Assembly: GCA_947381415.1 (NCBI GenBank) | Contig: CANCVB010000010.1 | Location: forward strand, 1-64,000 | Reading direction: 5' to 3' | Length of the DNA stretch: 64,000 nt | From: Burkholderiales bacterium | GTDB taxonomy: Bacteria > Pseudomonadota > Gammaproteobacteria > Burkholderiales > Burkholderiaceae_C | Shown here: piece by piece, positions 1-7,731 of the stretch | Numbering within the stretch: position 1 is the stretch's first letter | Layout of the letters: each line of letters starts with the position of its first letter | Translations under genes and position numbers: made by a program | The notes under the pieces: generated by a model | Told to the model about the DNA's origin: nothing | The model's database searches: none | The model's input: the letters and a program-made list of their open reading frames with translations, nothing else

Positions 1-265
1 GGGTTAAATGAATTCAATTCCAAAAAGCTGGAATTCATGGGGGGGGTGAAGATTAGTATTTTTTCATTTATCAGGCAAAGTCTACCTTCAACTAGAAGAG
101 ATCTAAGTACGAATATGTCTAGCTTGGGGTTCTGGGCTCAAGGGATCTCGCGCTGTAGGGCTGATTTGACGCAGCTGCTGTTTGCCCAAATGGGGTCTGC
201 ATTCCTTATTTTTTAAGCTGCGAAAAATTAGCACCCAGTACTTGACTTTTCATGGTGGTGAATTT

Positions 266-557
266 TAACCTCTCCTGAGGTTACATAACTGAACTCGCAC
301 GATGCCATTTGTGAAGTTGCTGAATCCATTCATGGCGTATTGATAGCGAGCCTTGCAGCTCGCTTGTGCTTTCACAAATCCCTTTTCGCTCGTCGCTCAA
401 GGATTTGTTTCAGCACATTCGTTTCTCGTTTGATCCTAGCGTTTGAATTGTCAATTTAATTTGATGTTGTACTGATGCTTGAAACTTTGATTGGTATTCA
501 AGGGCTTTCGCTAGATTCAACCCACACTGAGCCTTGTGCAAACAGGCTCAGTTTTTT
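266..557 (+). ncRNA. candidate structured RNA ending in an intrinsic terminator
   Basis: No convincing protein is encoded here, but several strong inverted repeats follow one another on the + strand: a 7-bp stem with a 4-nt loop (266-283), a perfect 7-bp stem with a 6-nt loop (345-364), directly abutting a two-part stem (365-370 with 412-417, then 375-381 with 401-407, separated by a symmetric 4x4 internal loop), and finally a terminator hairpin at 526-557. Consecutive stems ending in a terminator suggest a transcribed non-coding RNA of about 250-300 nt. No promoter is clear; TTGACT at 242-247 is a possible -35 without a good -10. I do not recognise it as a known RNA family. This is inference from hand-folded repeats only. 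Confidence 0.35.
526..557 (+). terminator. Rho-independent terminator
   Basis: An 8-bp GC-containing stem (526-533 with 545-552) with an 11-nt loop is followed immediately by a run of six T. No upstream gene is visible within the window that it would end, so it probably closes the candidate RNA before it. Confidence 0.7.
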
Positions 558-1141
558 GGGCAACACTCTTTCGCTGAGTTCGTTACCACAGCACTTCAGC
601 ACAACCCGATAGGGCAAGGGCGGTTTCGCGGTCTCCTTTTATGTGCTGCTAATGAAACGCAACAGTCTGCGACAGCCGAAGTGCCAACTGGACGCAGGGT
701 TTGCAAGTTGCTGTGTAGGCAGGGCTTGCTCGTGGTGCATGGACATTGAGTCCATCACCTTGGTGCTTGAATTCATTCTTGTGTCAATTGGGCAGCAACT
801 CCCAATAACATCCTCAACGGGTAGTGACAACAAGTCTCTGCTACCGCTCAGAATTTCCGTCCCTGCGAACACCAATGTCCAGGTCTAGGGCGTCAAGTAC
901 AACTGAGTGACGCTGCTCTTTTTCTCGGTAGTAATAAATGGCAGCACAAATCCAGTTCTTTGATTTCGCTGTCATGTTTATTTAGCTGAACCAAATAAAA
1001 GCTATAAAAAATCCGGTGATTTTTATGTGATTTTGGGCAAAGTCCCAGAGGTCTTTCGGGTTTCCATGACTGCGCGGTTGCCCAGAAATGCTGGTCGAAA
1101 CTAAAGTTGTTTTTGTCATTAACAAACAAGGAGCAAATGAC
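558..1141. other. intergenic stretch without recognised gene
   Basis: About 580 bases with only short overlapping reading frames on both strands, none with a good ribosome binding site or a recognisable domain. A 6-bp inverted repeat lies near 738-755. Nothing else can be supported here. Confidence 0.5.
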
Positions 1142-1579
1142 ATGAGCACAATCGCAACTCTCAAGCTGAGTACCAGCAAAAAGTCACAGGTGATGAACCC
1201 CGCAGCACAGCGCCGCAACAAGCTGTGCAAGAAATTGTGGGAGCAGATTCAACTGGCACAAGCTCACTTGGAAGGCAAAGAATTCACCACAACTCGCTTT
1301 CGCACTGTGACAGATCAAGATGGCCTGCGTCGCAGCATCGAGCTGCCCAAGCGTGTTCGCGCATGGTGGTGGAATGGGGACAACGGCAAGATTGCACTGA
1401 ATGTTCGCTATGGCGCAAAAGTGGTCGAGATTGCCAAAGGCAAAAGCACCATAGAAGTTGCTACACACACAGACTTGATCCCAACCTTGGAGTTGATCAA
1501 GCGGGCAGTAGAAGCTGGAGAGCTTGACACCCAAATTGAGACTGCCAGCAACAAGCTGCGTGAAGGCTTTGGCAAGTAA
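1142..1579 (+). CDS. DUF6641-type small conserved protein
   Basis: A 145-residue protein of unknown function that resembles a conserved Burkholderiales family annotated as DUF6641. The start at 1142 is preferred over an in-frame ATG at 1088 because AAGGAG sits 8 bases upstream and the family typically begins with the MSTIATLKL-like segment. The N-terminal part is Lys/Arg-rich (NPAAQRRNKL), followed by a segment rich in aromatic residues (RAWWWNGDNGK) and an amphipathic C-terminal helix region (residues about 105-145). No signal peptide or membrane segment. It is followed by a small hairpin and then a second small gene in the same direction. No function is assigned; the basic character would fit nucleic-acid binding, but that is speculation. 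Confidence 0.75.
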   Translation: MSTIATLKLSTSKKSQVMNPAAQRRNKLCKKLWEQIQLAQAHLEGKEFTTTRFRTVTDQDGLRRSIELPKRVRAWWWNGDNGKIALNVRYGAKVVEIAKGKSTIEVATHTDLIPTLELIKRAVEAGELDTQIETASNKLREGFGK

Positions 1580-1583
1580 ACAT

Positions 1584-1608
1584 CAGGCCTGATTGAATTT
1601 CAGGCCTG
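1584..1608 (+). terminator. hairpin after the DUF6641-type gene
   Basis: Two copies of the self-complementary octamer CAGGCCTG separated by 9 nt form an 8-bp stem just after the stop codon. There is no T-run, so it is a weak or factor-assisted terminator at best. Confidence 0.35.
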
Positions 1609-1721
1609 TTCACGCAGTGTCGGTTGAACCAACATCCTGAACCCTGGCTGGAACCGCACGGTCTAGGTTTTTCTTTATGCCCTGAGTACTTTTCCAATAA
1701 ATAAAAGAAAAGGAGTTGCAG

Positions 1722-2156
1722 ATGCGTATCAATGAAATTGCCAGTGCCGAGGATCAAATGGCCTTGTGGCGACTGGTCAGTGACAGTGTTTGGCAGGCCA
1801 TTGAAACCCAGCGTCAGCAACAAGCACAAGAGGAGCAGGCCAAAGCTGCCAAGGCCAAGCTGAAACCTCGGGGTGGTCGCAAAGGCAAAAGCAGATCAGC
1901 TGCGCCCTTAAACTCCCCCAAGCCACCCCCACCCAAGAAGTCCCCACCCCCAGCCAACCCCAGTGCCAAGCCCAGTCAACCCCCAGCTGCCAACCCACAG
2001 GCTCAGAGTCTGGCCCATCGTCAGCAAGCACTTGCGCCCCAAAAGCCTGTGACAACCGCCACAGTGCCAAATGCGCTTATCGCACCGAAAAGCGGGGTAT
2101 TTGCCCCGAATACTGCTGCGGCAGCGAAACCTGAACCATGGTCACGTCAGGCATAG
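1722..2156 (+). CDS. small protein with Pro/Lys-rich disordered tail
   Basis: A 144-residue protein that I do not recognise. ATG at 1722 follows AAAAGGAG by about 7 bases; the in-frame TTG at 1716 is too close to that site. The first 35 or so residues look helical (MRINEIASAEDQMALWRLV), then comes a Gln/Glu/Lys-rich coiled-coil-like stretch and from about residue 50 a long low-complexity tail dominated by Pro, Lys, Ala and Gln, with a basic PRGGRKGKS patch near residue 50. The tail is probably disordered. It stands alone between the DUF6641-type gene and the Kazal-like gene in an accessory-looking region. Confidence 0.6.
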   Translation: MRINEIASAEDQMALWRLVSDSVWQAIETQRQQQAQEEQAKAAKAKLKPRGGRKGKSRSAAPLNSPKPPPPKKSPPPANPSAKPSQPPAANPQAQSLAHRQQALAPQKPVTTATVPNALIAPKSGVFAPNTAAAAKPEPWSRQA

Positions 2157-2338
2157 TGGAAATGCTCAATCTCAAATTTGAGGGTTGATCCACCATCTGT
2201 TATGGCGACTCGAAAAAAGCCGCTGAGCAAGTGTCAGGAGCAACGGCACAGGTTTGCAATCACTGTTTTGAAAAATCATTTTCACAAGCACTCATTTTCA
2301 AAATACTGCAAAATATTGAATCATTTTTAAGGCAATCT

Positions 2339-2560
2339 ATGAAATTTATTGTGATCATTTTTGGCTTCTGCACAACACAATCAATTTTGGCTTGCACCGA
2401 AGAATTCAAACCAGTTTGTGGCTACTGGATGCACACACCTAAGACGCAAACATTCGTCAATGAATGCAAGATGCGTGAAGCAGGTGCAAAGATTAGGCAC
2501 TTAGGTACTTGCGCTGACAACAAGCAATCGACAAGAACTGAAAAAACAACTTCAAAATAA
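2339..2560 (+). CDS. secreted Kazal-like protein
   Basis: A 73-residue precursor. Starting at ATG 2339 gives a hydrophobic signal peptide (about residues 1-17, ending near SILA/C) and a single small Cys-containing domain with the Kazal pattern: C, then PVCG, a TFVNEC segment, and a closing GTC. Kazal domains are compact serine-protease inhibitor folds; bacterial copies are usually exported and of unknown target. The spacing between PVCG and the TF segment is expanded compared with the classic form. The C-terminus is a short Lys/Thr-rich tail. The longer reading frame beginning at 2231 has no signal peptide and no good ribosome binding site, so the internal start is favoured. Inhibitor activity is inferred from the fold only. 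Confidence 0.6.
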   Translation: MKFIVIIFGFCTTQSILACTEEFKPVCGYWMHTPKTQTFVNECKMREAGAKIRHLGTCADNKQSTRTEKTTSK

Positions 2561-2665
2561 TTATCGCCCTGTTGCCCAAGTGAGGGTGGAACCGACCTCC
2601 GAGCCTTCATCCCTTTACTGGACGCAGTGAAAGTTTCGTGTCACAGGACATTTCATCCTGGTTAG

Positions 2666-3052
2666 TTACTCATTCACAGGCGAGCAAATTTCAACCAGCG
2701 TGCCGTCGGGACATCTGACATAAGCAACCACCTGCCCCCAAGGTTTAGTGATGGGTGCTTTGATAAATTCAGCACCTGCATGGACTGCACGGTCAAAAGC
2801 AGCTTGCACATTTTCTGTGACCAAGCCGATTTCCACACCCAGCGGCTTGCCTTCATCTGCTTTGATGTAGCCTTCAGACAAGTTGCTGTTACCAAGTTCG
2901 TGTGACGCAAATGCCAATGCGGTCGCGCCTGTCTCTAATTCACCGTAGCCGCTTTCATGTACGAATCGCCGCTTCAATCCAAAGGCAGCCTCAAAGAACT
3001 CGATACTTTTTTCAACATCAGCGGTGTAGATGATGGTGTAGCCAAATTTCAT
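2666..3052 (-). CDS. VOC (glyoxalase/bleomycin-resistance) family protein
   Basis: A 128-residue protein of the vicinal oxygen chelate fold. It begins MKFGYTIIYTADVEKSIEFFE, the first beta-strand and helix typical of the family, and has the second half-module from about residue 70 (GVEIGLVTENVQAAFDRAV) ending in the family pattern PDGTLVEICSPV, where the Glu is a usual metal ligand. Length is normal for a single-domain VOC protein, which acts as a dimer. It could be a lyase, isomerase or resistance protein; the substrate is not deducible. It is monocistronic, facing away from tRNA-Met. Confidence 0.85.
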   Translation of the reverse strand: MKFGYTIIYTADVEKSIEFFEAAFGLKRRFVHESGYGELETGATALAFASHELGNSNLSEGYIKADEGKPLGVEIGLVTENVQAAFDRAVHAGAEFIKAPITKPWGQVVAYVRCPDGTLVEICSPVNE

Positions 3053-3198
3053 TTGTTATTCCTTGCAAGCATTTTCAGTGGATTTTGCACTGAAGATTCC
3101 CAAGGCACACTGTATCCCTGCACAACTTGCACAAGCTGAAAATTCCTCGGTCTCGCACCGTCTCAAACACTCCATCAAATCACCCACGCCAGTCTCGC

Positions 3199-3204
3199 TA
3201 TAAT
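3199..3204 (+). promoter_or_regulatory. -10 element of tRNA-Met promoter
   Basis: A perfect TATAAT lies 9 bases before the first base of the tRNA. No strong -35 is seen at the expected distance, which is not unusual for stable RNA promoters. Confidence 0.6.
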
Positions 3205-3213
3205 TCACGCCTC

Positions 3214-3290
3214 GGCGCTTTAGCTCAGTCGGTTAGAGCGATGGAATCATAATCCACAGGTCCGCGGTTCGAATCCGTGAAGCGCCACCA
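3214..3290 (+). tRNA. tRNA-Met (CAU)
   Basis: A 77-nt cloverleaf: acceptor GGCGCTT pairs with AAGCGCC, D arm GCTC/GAGC, anticodon loop ATCATAA giving anticodon CAT, T arm CGCGG-TTCGAAT-CCGTG and an encoded CCA end. The closing pair of the anticodon stem is an A-C mismatch. The CAU anticodon could also be Ile2 (lysidine) or initiator tRNA, but the D-arm and acceptor are most like elongator Met. It has its own promoter element and terminator. Confidence 0.93.
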
Positions 3291-3310
3291 TAATATACCC
3301 ATATAGATTA

Positions 3311-3341
3311 AGCACTTAGGAGAAATCCTAGGTGCTTTTTT
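3311..3341 (+). terminator. Rho-independent terminator after tRNA-Met
   Basis: A 10-bp stem (AGCACTTAGG with CCTAGGTGCT, one G-T pair) with a 7-nt loop is followed by six T. Confidence 0.85.
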
Positions 3342-3416
3342 CATGCTGTTTTTTCATTGCACAGTCATCGCACAATCACTCAACACCGCAATACCATCCA
3401 CTTTTAGAAATTCAAA

Positions 3417-3911
3417 ATGAATTCTCACAAACTCAAAATCCTATTTGTATGCATGGGCAACATTTGTCGCAGTCCTACGGCAGAGGGCGTTTTTAAAGCA
3501 AAACTGCAAAAAAACAAACTTCTCGACACAATCCATGTCGACTCAGCGGGAACGCACAACTACCACCCCAACTCTCCACCTGATTCGCGCAGTCAAATGC
3601 ATGCACTCAAACGTGGATATGACCTCTCCCATTTAAGGGCCCGGGCTGTCAATGAAATCGATTTTGAAAACTTTGACTTGCTGCTCACCATGGATTGGGG
3701 CAACCGTGCCGTGCTTGAGCAACGTTGCCCTCCTCACTTACAACACAAAATTCGGGGTTTTGCAGAGTTTTTAAAAACCTCCAAAGCCACTGTGATCCCT
3801 GACCCCTACTATGGTGACGAGAAAAATTTTGAACATGTTCTCGACTTGGTTGAGGAAGCTTCAGAGGGTTTGATGACATTTGTGATCAAGAAAGTGCATG
3901 GCCATGACTGA
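3417..3911 (+). CDS. low-molecular-weight protein-tyrosine phosphatase
   Basis: A cytoplasmic 164-residue phosphatase that hydrolyses phosphotyrosine or low-molecular phosphoesters. The P-loop C12-x5-R18-S19 (VCMGNICRS) is at the N-terminus as in the whole family, and the general-acid loop DPYYG carries Asp129, followed by a normal C-terminal helix. Length matches the family (about 155-165). It overlaps the following DUF2237 gene by 14 bases, so the two are translated together. No exopolysaccharide kinase gene (Wzc-like) is next to it, so a housekeeping role is more likely than capsule control. Confidence 0.93.
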   Translation: MNSHKLKILFVCMGNICRSPTAEGVFKAKLQKNKLLDTIHVDSAGTHNYHPNSPPDSRSQMHALKRGYDLSHLRARAVNEIDFENFDLLLTMDWGNRAVLEQRCPPHLQHKIRGFAEFLKTSKATVIPDPYYGDEKNFEHVLDLVEEASEGLMTFVIKKVHGHD

Positions 3912-4266
3912 GCAAGTACTCAACGTACTGGGCACAGAATTAATTCCCTGCTCATATGACCCGCTTACCGGGTTTTTCAGAGACGGCTGCTGCAAGACTG
4001 ACAGTCAGGACCATGGCAGTCATGTTGTTTGCGCCCGCATCACGCAGGAATTTTTAGATTTCACCCTCAAGCAGGGTAACGACTTGATGACACCTCGACC
4101 AGAATACAGATTCAAAGGACTCAAGCATGGCGATAAATGGTGCCTGTGTGCCTTGCGCTGGAGAGAGGCCTTGGCAGCGGGTGTGGCACCACCTGTGATT
4201 TTGGAAAGCACGCACCAGAAGGCTCTTGAATTTGTCACGCTCGATCAACTTAGATCAAGGCACTGA
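3898..4266 (+). CDS. DUF2237 family protein
   Basis: A 122-residue protein of the conserved DUF2237 family, function unknown. It shows the family signature LGTELIPCSYDPLTGFFRDGCC near the N-terminus (quoted here only to its pattern: a Cys, a P-x-TGFxRDGxC core), the segment DHGSHxVCAxxTxEFLxF and a C-terminal LRWxEAxxAGVAPPVxLxxTHxxAL motif. Conserved Cys residues suggest metal or redox chemistry, without proof. It overlaps the phosphatase gene; two possible ATG codons (3898 and 3904) differ by two residues. Confidence 0.88.
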   Translation: MAMTEQVLNVLGTELIPCSYDPLTGFFRDGCCKTDSQDHGSHVVCARITQEFLDFTLKQGNDLMTPRPEYRFKGLKHGDKWCLCALRWREALAAGVAPPVILESTHQKALEFVTLDQLRSRH

Positions 4267-4455
4267 CCTTTCATCGCTATGCCTAAAGAACACCATGAAA
4301 TACGGATTGCGGCTCATGCCAGAGATCTACGCGAAATTAAATCCCCTGCCCTAAGGCGATGCGCAACTCATGGAAGTAGGCCTGACCATCCGGTTGCAGA
4401 AGTTGGGCTATGCAGTTTGGCAAAACTGCTGAACTACGGGTAAACAGAAATTTTT
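4267..4455. other. short intergenic stretch, possible gene remnant
   Basis: About 190 bases between the DUF2237 gene and the channel. A 54-codon frame runs from 4279 to 4443 but lacks a clear ribosome binding site and matches nothing I recognise. No terminator is evident. Confidence 0.3.
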
Positions 4456-5406
4456 ATGCGTCAAATTTCAAAAGACAAAGAGCACGACAATACAGCCTCA
4501 ACAGAAAATTCCATGAGTTCTAAAAAAGTTTCTTCACGCCCGCTTAACCGATCTTCAGTCGAAGTTTCCTCACAAGGCGGACTTGACATCTACCATTCGG
4601 TGGTCTCTATGGGGTGGCTGGCTTATTTGTCTCTTTTTGCCTGCGCATTTTTGGTGGTCAATGTGGTGTTCGGGTTTTTGTACTACATCGGCGATTCAGC
4701 CATAGGTGGTTTACAAAACAACAGCTACCAAGAATATTTTTTCTTCAGTGTCCAAACACTGGCCACGATAGGTTATGGCAGTAAATTTCCACAAACTTTA
4801 TATGCCGACATATTGGTGACACTGGAAGCCATGATGGGCTTGCTCGGCTTAGGCATGTTCACCGGCATTGCGTTTGCCAGATTATCTATTCCGCGCTCTA
4901 GGATTATTTTTAGCAAGGTGGCGGTCATCGCCCCCTTTGAAGGCGTGCCTACGCTCATGTTTCGTGTATCGAACGAAAGAAATAACCGAGTGATAGGTGC
5001 AGAGGTTGAACTCACTTTGTTTTTACGCACCACCACCATTGAGGGTCAAGTTTTGAGGAGAATTTTTGATTTACCACTGATACGAAATCGTACCCCGATG
5101 TTGTCTTTGACTTGGCTGGTTTTCCACCCAATAGTGCCGGACAGTCCTTTGTTTGGACACACCGCTGACTCATTGGCTGAATTGGATTTCGCGTTGGTCG
5201 CAACGATCAAAGGTTTGGATGAAACCATTTCTCAAACAGTGCATGCCAACCAAGCCTATTCAAGCAATGACATCAAATGGAATTACCGCTTCAAAGATAT
5301 GTTCACTGAGAATTTGCAAACGGGTAAAGCCATGATCGATTTGAACCAGATCAGTGAAGTGGTGTCCTTAGTTCCTGAAACTTCGGATGTAAGTCGCCAT
5401 GACTGA
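4456..5406 (+). CDS. KirBac-type inward-rectifier potassium channel
   Basis: A 316-residue inner-membrane K+ channel. The disordered polar N-terminus (about 45 residues) precedes a slide helix region, transmembrane helix 1 (about residues 52-80), the pore helix and selectivity filter TIGYG (104-108), helix 2 (about 117-140), and a beta-rich cytoplasmic immunoglobulin-like domain to the C-terminus, as in prokaryotic Kir channels. The filter is canonical for K+. The start at 4456 has a weak ribosome binding site; an internal ATG at 4513 would remove 19 residues of low-complexity N-terminus without harming the fold. It appears to be transcribed alone. Confidence 0.93.
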   Translation: MRQISKDKEHDNTASTENSMSSKKVSSRPLNRSSVEVSSQGGLDIYHSVVSMGWLAYLSLFACAFLVVNVVFGFLYYIGDSAIGGLQNNSYQEYFFFSVQTLATIGYGSKFPQTLYADILVTLEAMMGLLGLGMFTGIAFARLSIPRSRIIFSKVAVIAPFEGVPTLMFRVSNERNNRVIGAEVELTLFLRTTTIEGQVLRRIFDLPLIRNRTPMLSLTWLVFHPIVPDSPLFGHTADSLAELDFALVATIKGLDETISQTVHANQAYSSNDIKWNYRFKDMFTENLQTGKAMIDLNQISEVVSLVPETSDVSRHD

Positions 5407-5579
5407 AGTGAGCATTGTGGGTCCGGATGGAAAACTCTATGCCCATGCAACAATGACCTGCTTGAACTTTGATCACTCTGAGTCCTGTAATTTTTAATTG
5501 CCCTGTCCGTCCTTGGCGTCGAATCCTCATCACTATCAACACCTAAAGTGATTTCTACGCAGTCTTTTTTGCGTTACAA

Positions 5580-5954
5580 CTACTCCAAGCTCTCGAGGGG
5601 GCTGAAATTGAGCTCAATCTTGGCGCCACTCGGGTCTTGACAAAACAGTTGCCACGGTCCGTTGGGGCGGTGTTGCAATTTGTAAGGGTATCCTGCATCA
5701 TCAAAAACTGATTTCACCGCTTTTAAATCTTTTGCGGTGAAAGCCATGTGGTCTATCACGCCGGCAGGTGGGTTGGGTATGGGGCGTTCAAAATACAAAT
5801 GCAAGACAGCTGTGTCACCCGCATACAACCATGCCCCAGGAAAACCCAGATCAGGTCTAGGCCCCACTTTCAGGCCAATCATGTGCTCATAAAAATCCAA
5901 AGTGGTTTTGGGATCCTTAGCAATAGCTGTGAAATGGTTCATTCCAACAATCAT
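5580..5954 (-). CDS. VOC family protein (dioxygenase/lyase-like)
   Basis: A 124-residue VOC protein starting MIVGMNHFTAIAKDPKTTLDFYE. Expected metal ligands are His7 near the N-terminus, the His of DHMAFTAKD around residue 68, and the Glu of GAKIELNFS near the C-terminus. Many VOC proteins with this pattern are ring-cleaving dioxygenases or isomerases in aromatic pathways. It lies 19 bases after the FAH-family gene and shares a leftward unit with that gene and the TetR regulator, so a role in the same catabolic pathway is likely. Confidence 0.87.
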   Translation of the reverse strand: MIVGMNHFTAIAKDPKTTLDFYEHMIGLKVGPRPDLGFPGAWLYAGDTAVLHLYFERPIPNPPAGVIDHMAFTAKDLKAVKSVFDDAGYPYKLQHRPNGPWQLFCQDPSGAKIELNFSPLESLE

Positions 5955-5973
5955 GGCTCAATACTCCCCGACT

Positions 5974-6846
5974 TCAAGCGACAAAAGTGTTTTCAATCAC
6001 ACCCAATTCTGCAATTTCAATACGAACTTTATCGCCTGGCTTTAAATATTGGGGCGGATTGAGCCCCATTCCCACACCCGCAGGTGTACCTGTTGCAATC
6101 AAGTCGCCAGGGTACAAAGTAATACCGCGTGAGCAAGTTTCAATCAATGTGGGAATGTCAAAAATCATGTTCGAAGCATTGCCATCTTGTCTCAATTCTC
6201 CGTTTACCCAACATTTCACATGGGCATTCAAGCCATCAAATACATTGGCAGTCGCAACCCAAGGGCCCATGGGGCAAAAGGTATCAAAAGATTTACCCAA
6301 ATCCCATTGCTGGTGGCGCATTTGCACATCACGCGCAGTGACATCGTTAACCACGGTATAGCCATAGACATGGCCCATCGCATTTGCTTTGGAAATATTT
6401 TTCCCCTGTACACCTATAACGACCAACAGTTCGGCTTCGTAGTCAATTTGTTGGGACACATTGACAGGTAAAAGCACTTCGTCGTAGGGCCCTGTCACGC
6501 ATTCAGGTACTTTGGTGAAAACAATGGGCCAGGCATTCGGATCGGCATTGTTGTCTTTGAACACAGTGGTTGAAAGCTCTTTGGCATGCGCATGGTAATT
6601 TCTTCCTACACAAAAAATATTGCGCATCGGACGGGGAATAGGTGCCATTAACTTCACCTGAGACACAGCAACAGCTTCAGAGCTGACAGCTGGAAAAGGT
6701 TGACCGCTGGCTTTTCTGTCAACCAAAGCCAGTATGCCTCTCTCCACTTCCGCTGCGCTTAAATGCAAAGGATGGAGATTTAATCCATCGTCACTCAATA
6801 GACCTACATATGGGCTACCGTCGTGAAGATATGTTGCTAGCTTCAT
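5974..6846 (-). CDS. fumarylacetoacetate hydrolase (FAH) family protein
   Basis: A 290-residue cytoplasmic enzyme of the FAH superfamily, which cleaves or decarboxylates beta-diketo acids at the end of aromatic catabolism. The catalytic core shows NIFCVGRNYHAHAKE, the metal-binding E-x-E pattern in IDYEAELLVVIG, the YGYTVVNDVTARDVQ block, the KSFDTFCPMGPWV block, and the closing LxPGDLIATGTPAGVG motif. The N-terminal approximately 75 residues form the usual smaller domain. It overlaps the TetR gene by 4 bases and is therefore translationally coupled to the regulator. Exact substrate unknown; 2-hydroxyhepta-2,4-diene-1,7-dioate-type hydrolase/isomerase or acylpyruvase are alternatives. Confidence 0.92.
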   Translation of the reverse strand: MKLATYLHDGSPYVGLLSDDGLNLHPLHLSAAEVERGILALVDRKASGQPFPAVSSEAVAVSQVKLMAPIPRPMRNIFCVGRNYHAHAKELSTTVFKDNNADPNAWPIVFTKVPECVTGPYDEVLLPVNVSQQIDYEAELLVVIGVQGKNISKANAMGHVYGYTVVNDVTARDVQMRHQQWDLGKSFDTFCPMGPWVATANVFDGLNAHVKCWVNGELRQDGNASNMIFDIPTLIETCSRGITLYPGDLIATGTPAGVGMGLNPPQYLKPGDKVRIEIAELGVIENTFVA

Positions 6847-7538
6847 GGTTTTCCTTTCAGCGATGTTCTTTGGGAAACTTTGGGTGTTTGTGAGTTTATG
6901 CGAGCCTTAGCTTGGGTTTGGGCTGCCTCCACCAATGCTTTTGCCATCCAAAGCACTGTTGTTTCTACTTGTTTGCTCGATTCATTCCAAATATCTTTTA
7001 AAACGATGTAAGGCTCAATGCCATACACAACCGACAAGGCTTTATGCAGTTGTTTATAAATATCCTCTGGCAGCTGCGCGCGGAACGGTTCCATGGCATG
7101 CGCCAAAATTTGAATTCTGTATCCACGCCGAAACGCCGGCTCTTTCAACTGTCCCGCCAGCGAAAGTGCACGTTGCTCCAACGAAAGTTGCACAGCTGTT
7201 CGAAGTGACGTTTCATTTTGACTCAATCGAGGCAAACTTCGAGAAAACAAATCCAACACCCTGTCTAGCCCCTCTAAATGGTCAGAGGCAAAGGTACGCA
7301 TCGGACCCAATGAAGCGCCCACCACTGCTGTCAGCATGGCTGCTCGGCTTGGAAAGCAACGATAAGCCGTTGCTCTGGACACACCAGCCAGCAAAGCCAC
7401 TTCCGAGACCGATGGTGCCATGCCAGTCGCTTCAATTCTCTGACGCGCAATGTCTAGTAAATGGTTAAAAGTTGCTTGCTTAACACCCTGAGGCGCTAAT
7501 GGTTTATCCGGAGTAGGTGAAGGAATAGGTCGTGCCAT
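6843..7538 (-). CDS. TetR-family transcriptional regulator
   Basis: A 231-residue repressor-type protein. After a Pro-rich N-terminal tail of about 20 residues, residues about 22-70 form a TetR helix-turn-helix (SVSEVALLAGVSRATAYRCFPSR...). The C-terminal helical ligand-binding domain is followed by a basic tail. It heads the leftward unit with the FAH and VOC genes and is divergent from the long catabolic series starting at 7728. A perfect 18-bp inverted repeat at 7615-7632 in the divergent region is the obvious candidate operator. The effector is probably a pathway intermediate. No strong Shine-Dalgarno is seen before ATG 7538. Confidence 0.9.
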   Translation of the reverse strand: MARPIPSPTPDKPLAPQGVKQATFNHLLDIARQRIEATGMAPSVSEVALLAGVSRATAYRCFPSRAAMLTAVVGASLGPMRTFASDHLEGLDRVLDLFSRSLPRLSQNETSLRTAVQLSLEQRALSLAGQLKEPAFRRGYRIQILAHAMEPFRAQLPEDIYKQLHKALSVVYGIEPYIVLKDIWNESSKQVETTVLWMAKALVEAAQTQAKARINSQTPKVSQRTSLKGKP

Positions 7539-7614
7539 CAGGGTAAATCAGGATAAAAAAATTGCCAAGGTCACTTTCACAGCAAAGCTCCAAGCTTTAG
7601 CATGAACACAAGAA

Positions 7615-7632
7615 ATGAGACGAGCGTCTCAT
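7615..7632. promoter_or_regulatory. candidate TetR operator (perfect palindrome)
   Basis: ATGAGACG-AG-CGTCTCAT: two perfect 8-base arms around a 2-base centre, in the region between the divergent TetR and hydrolase genes. Size and position fit TetR operators. This position also argues against a hydrolase start at 7602, because the coding frame would then run through the operator. Confidence 0.65.
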
Positions 7633-7686
7633 TTGGTTTTCGACAGTTTATAGCCCTACCCAACTTTATTGGCAATAGGAGTCTGC

Positions 7687-7731
7687 ATGATGTCAAAAAA
7701 GATTCGCACCACTCTCTGGGAGATGGGATGA
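7687..7731 (+). CDS. short leader ORF upstream of the hydrolase
   Basis: A 14-codon frame (two Met, then a Lys/Arg- and Thr-containing peptide ending WEMG) preceded by a good AGGAG at 7677-7681. Its stop TGA overlaps the ATG of the downstream hydrolase (ATGA), so translation could be coupled. It could be a leader peptide or simply chance. Not supported by any known family. Confidence 0.3.
   Translation: MMSKKIRTTLWEMG

Noticed and set aside
8-38. Inverted repeats around EcoRI-like sequences at the window start
   Set aside because: Two overlapping alternatives of AT-rich pairing and no neighbouring gene; cannot be interpreted at the window edge.
534-888. Overlapping short frames of 70-80 codons on both strands
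   Set aside because: No ribosome binding site, no domain, and mutual overlap; treated as non-coding.
3214-3290. tRNA-Met as an integration site for an island
   Set aside because: No integrase and no visible repeat of the tRNA 3' end elsewhere in the window.
4279-4443. A 54-codon frame between the DUF2237 and channel genes
   Set aside because: No good start signal and nothing recognised; noted only as possible remnant.
5399-5497. A 32-codon frame overlapping the end of the channel gene
   Set aside because: No ribosome binding site of its own and no family; probably chance.
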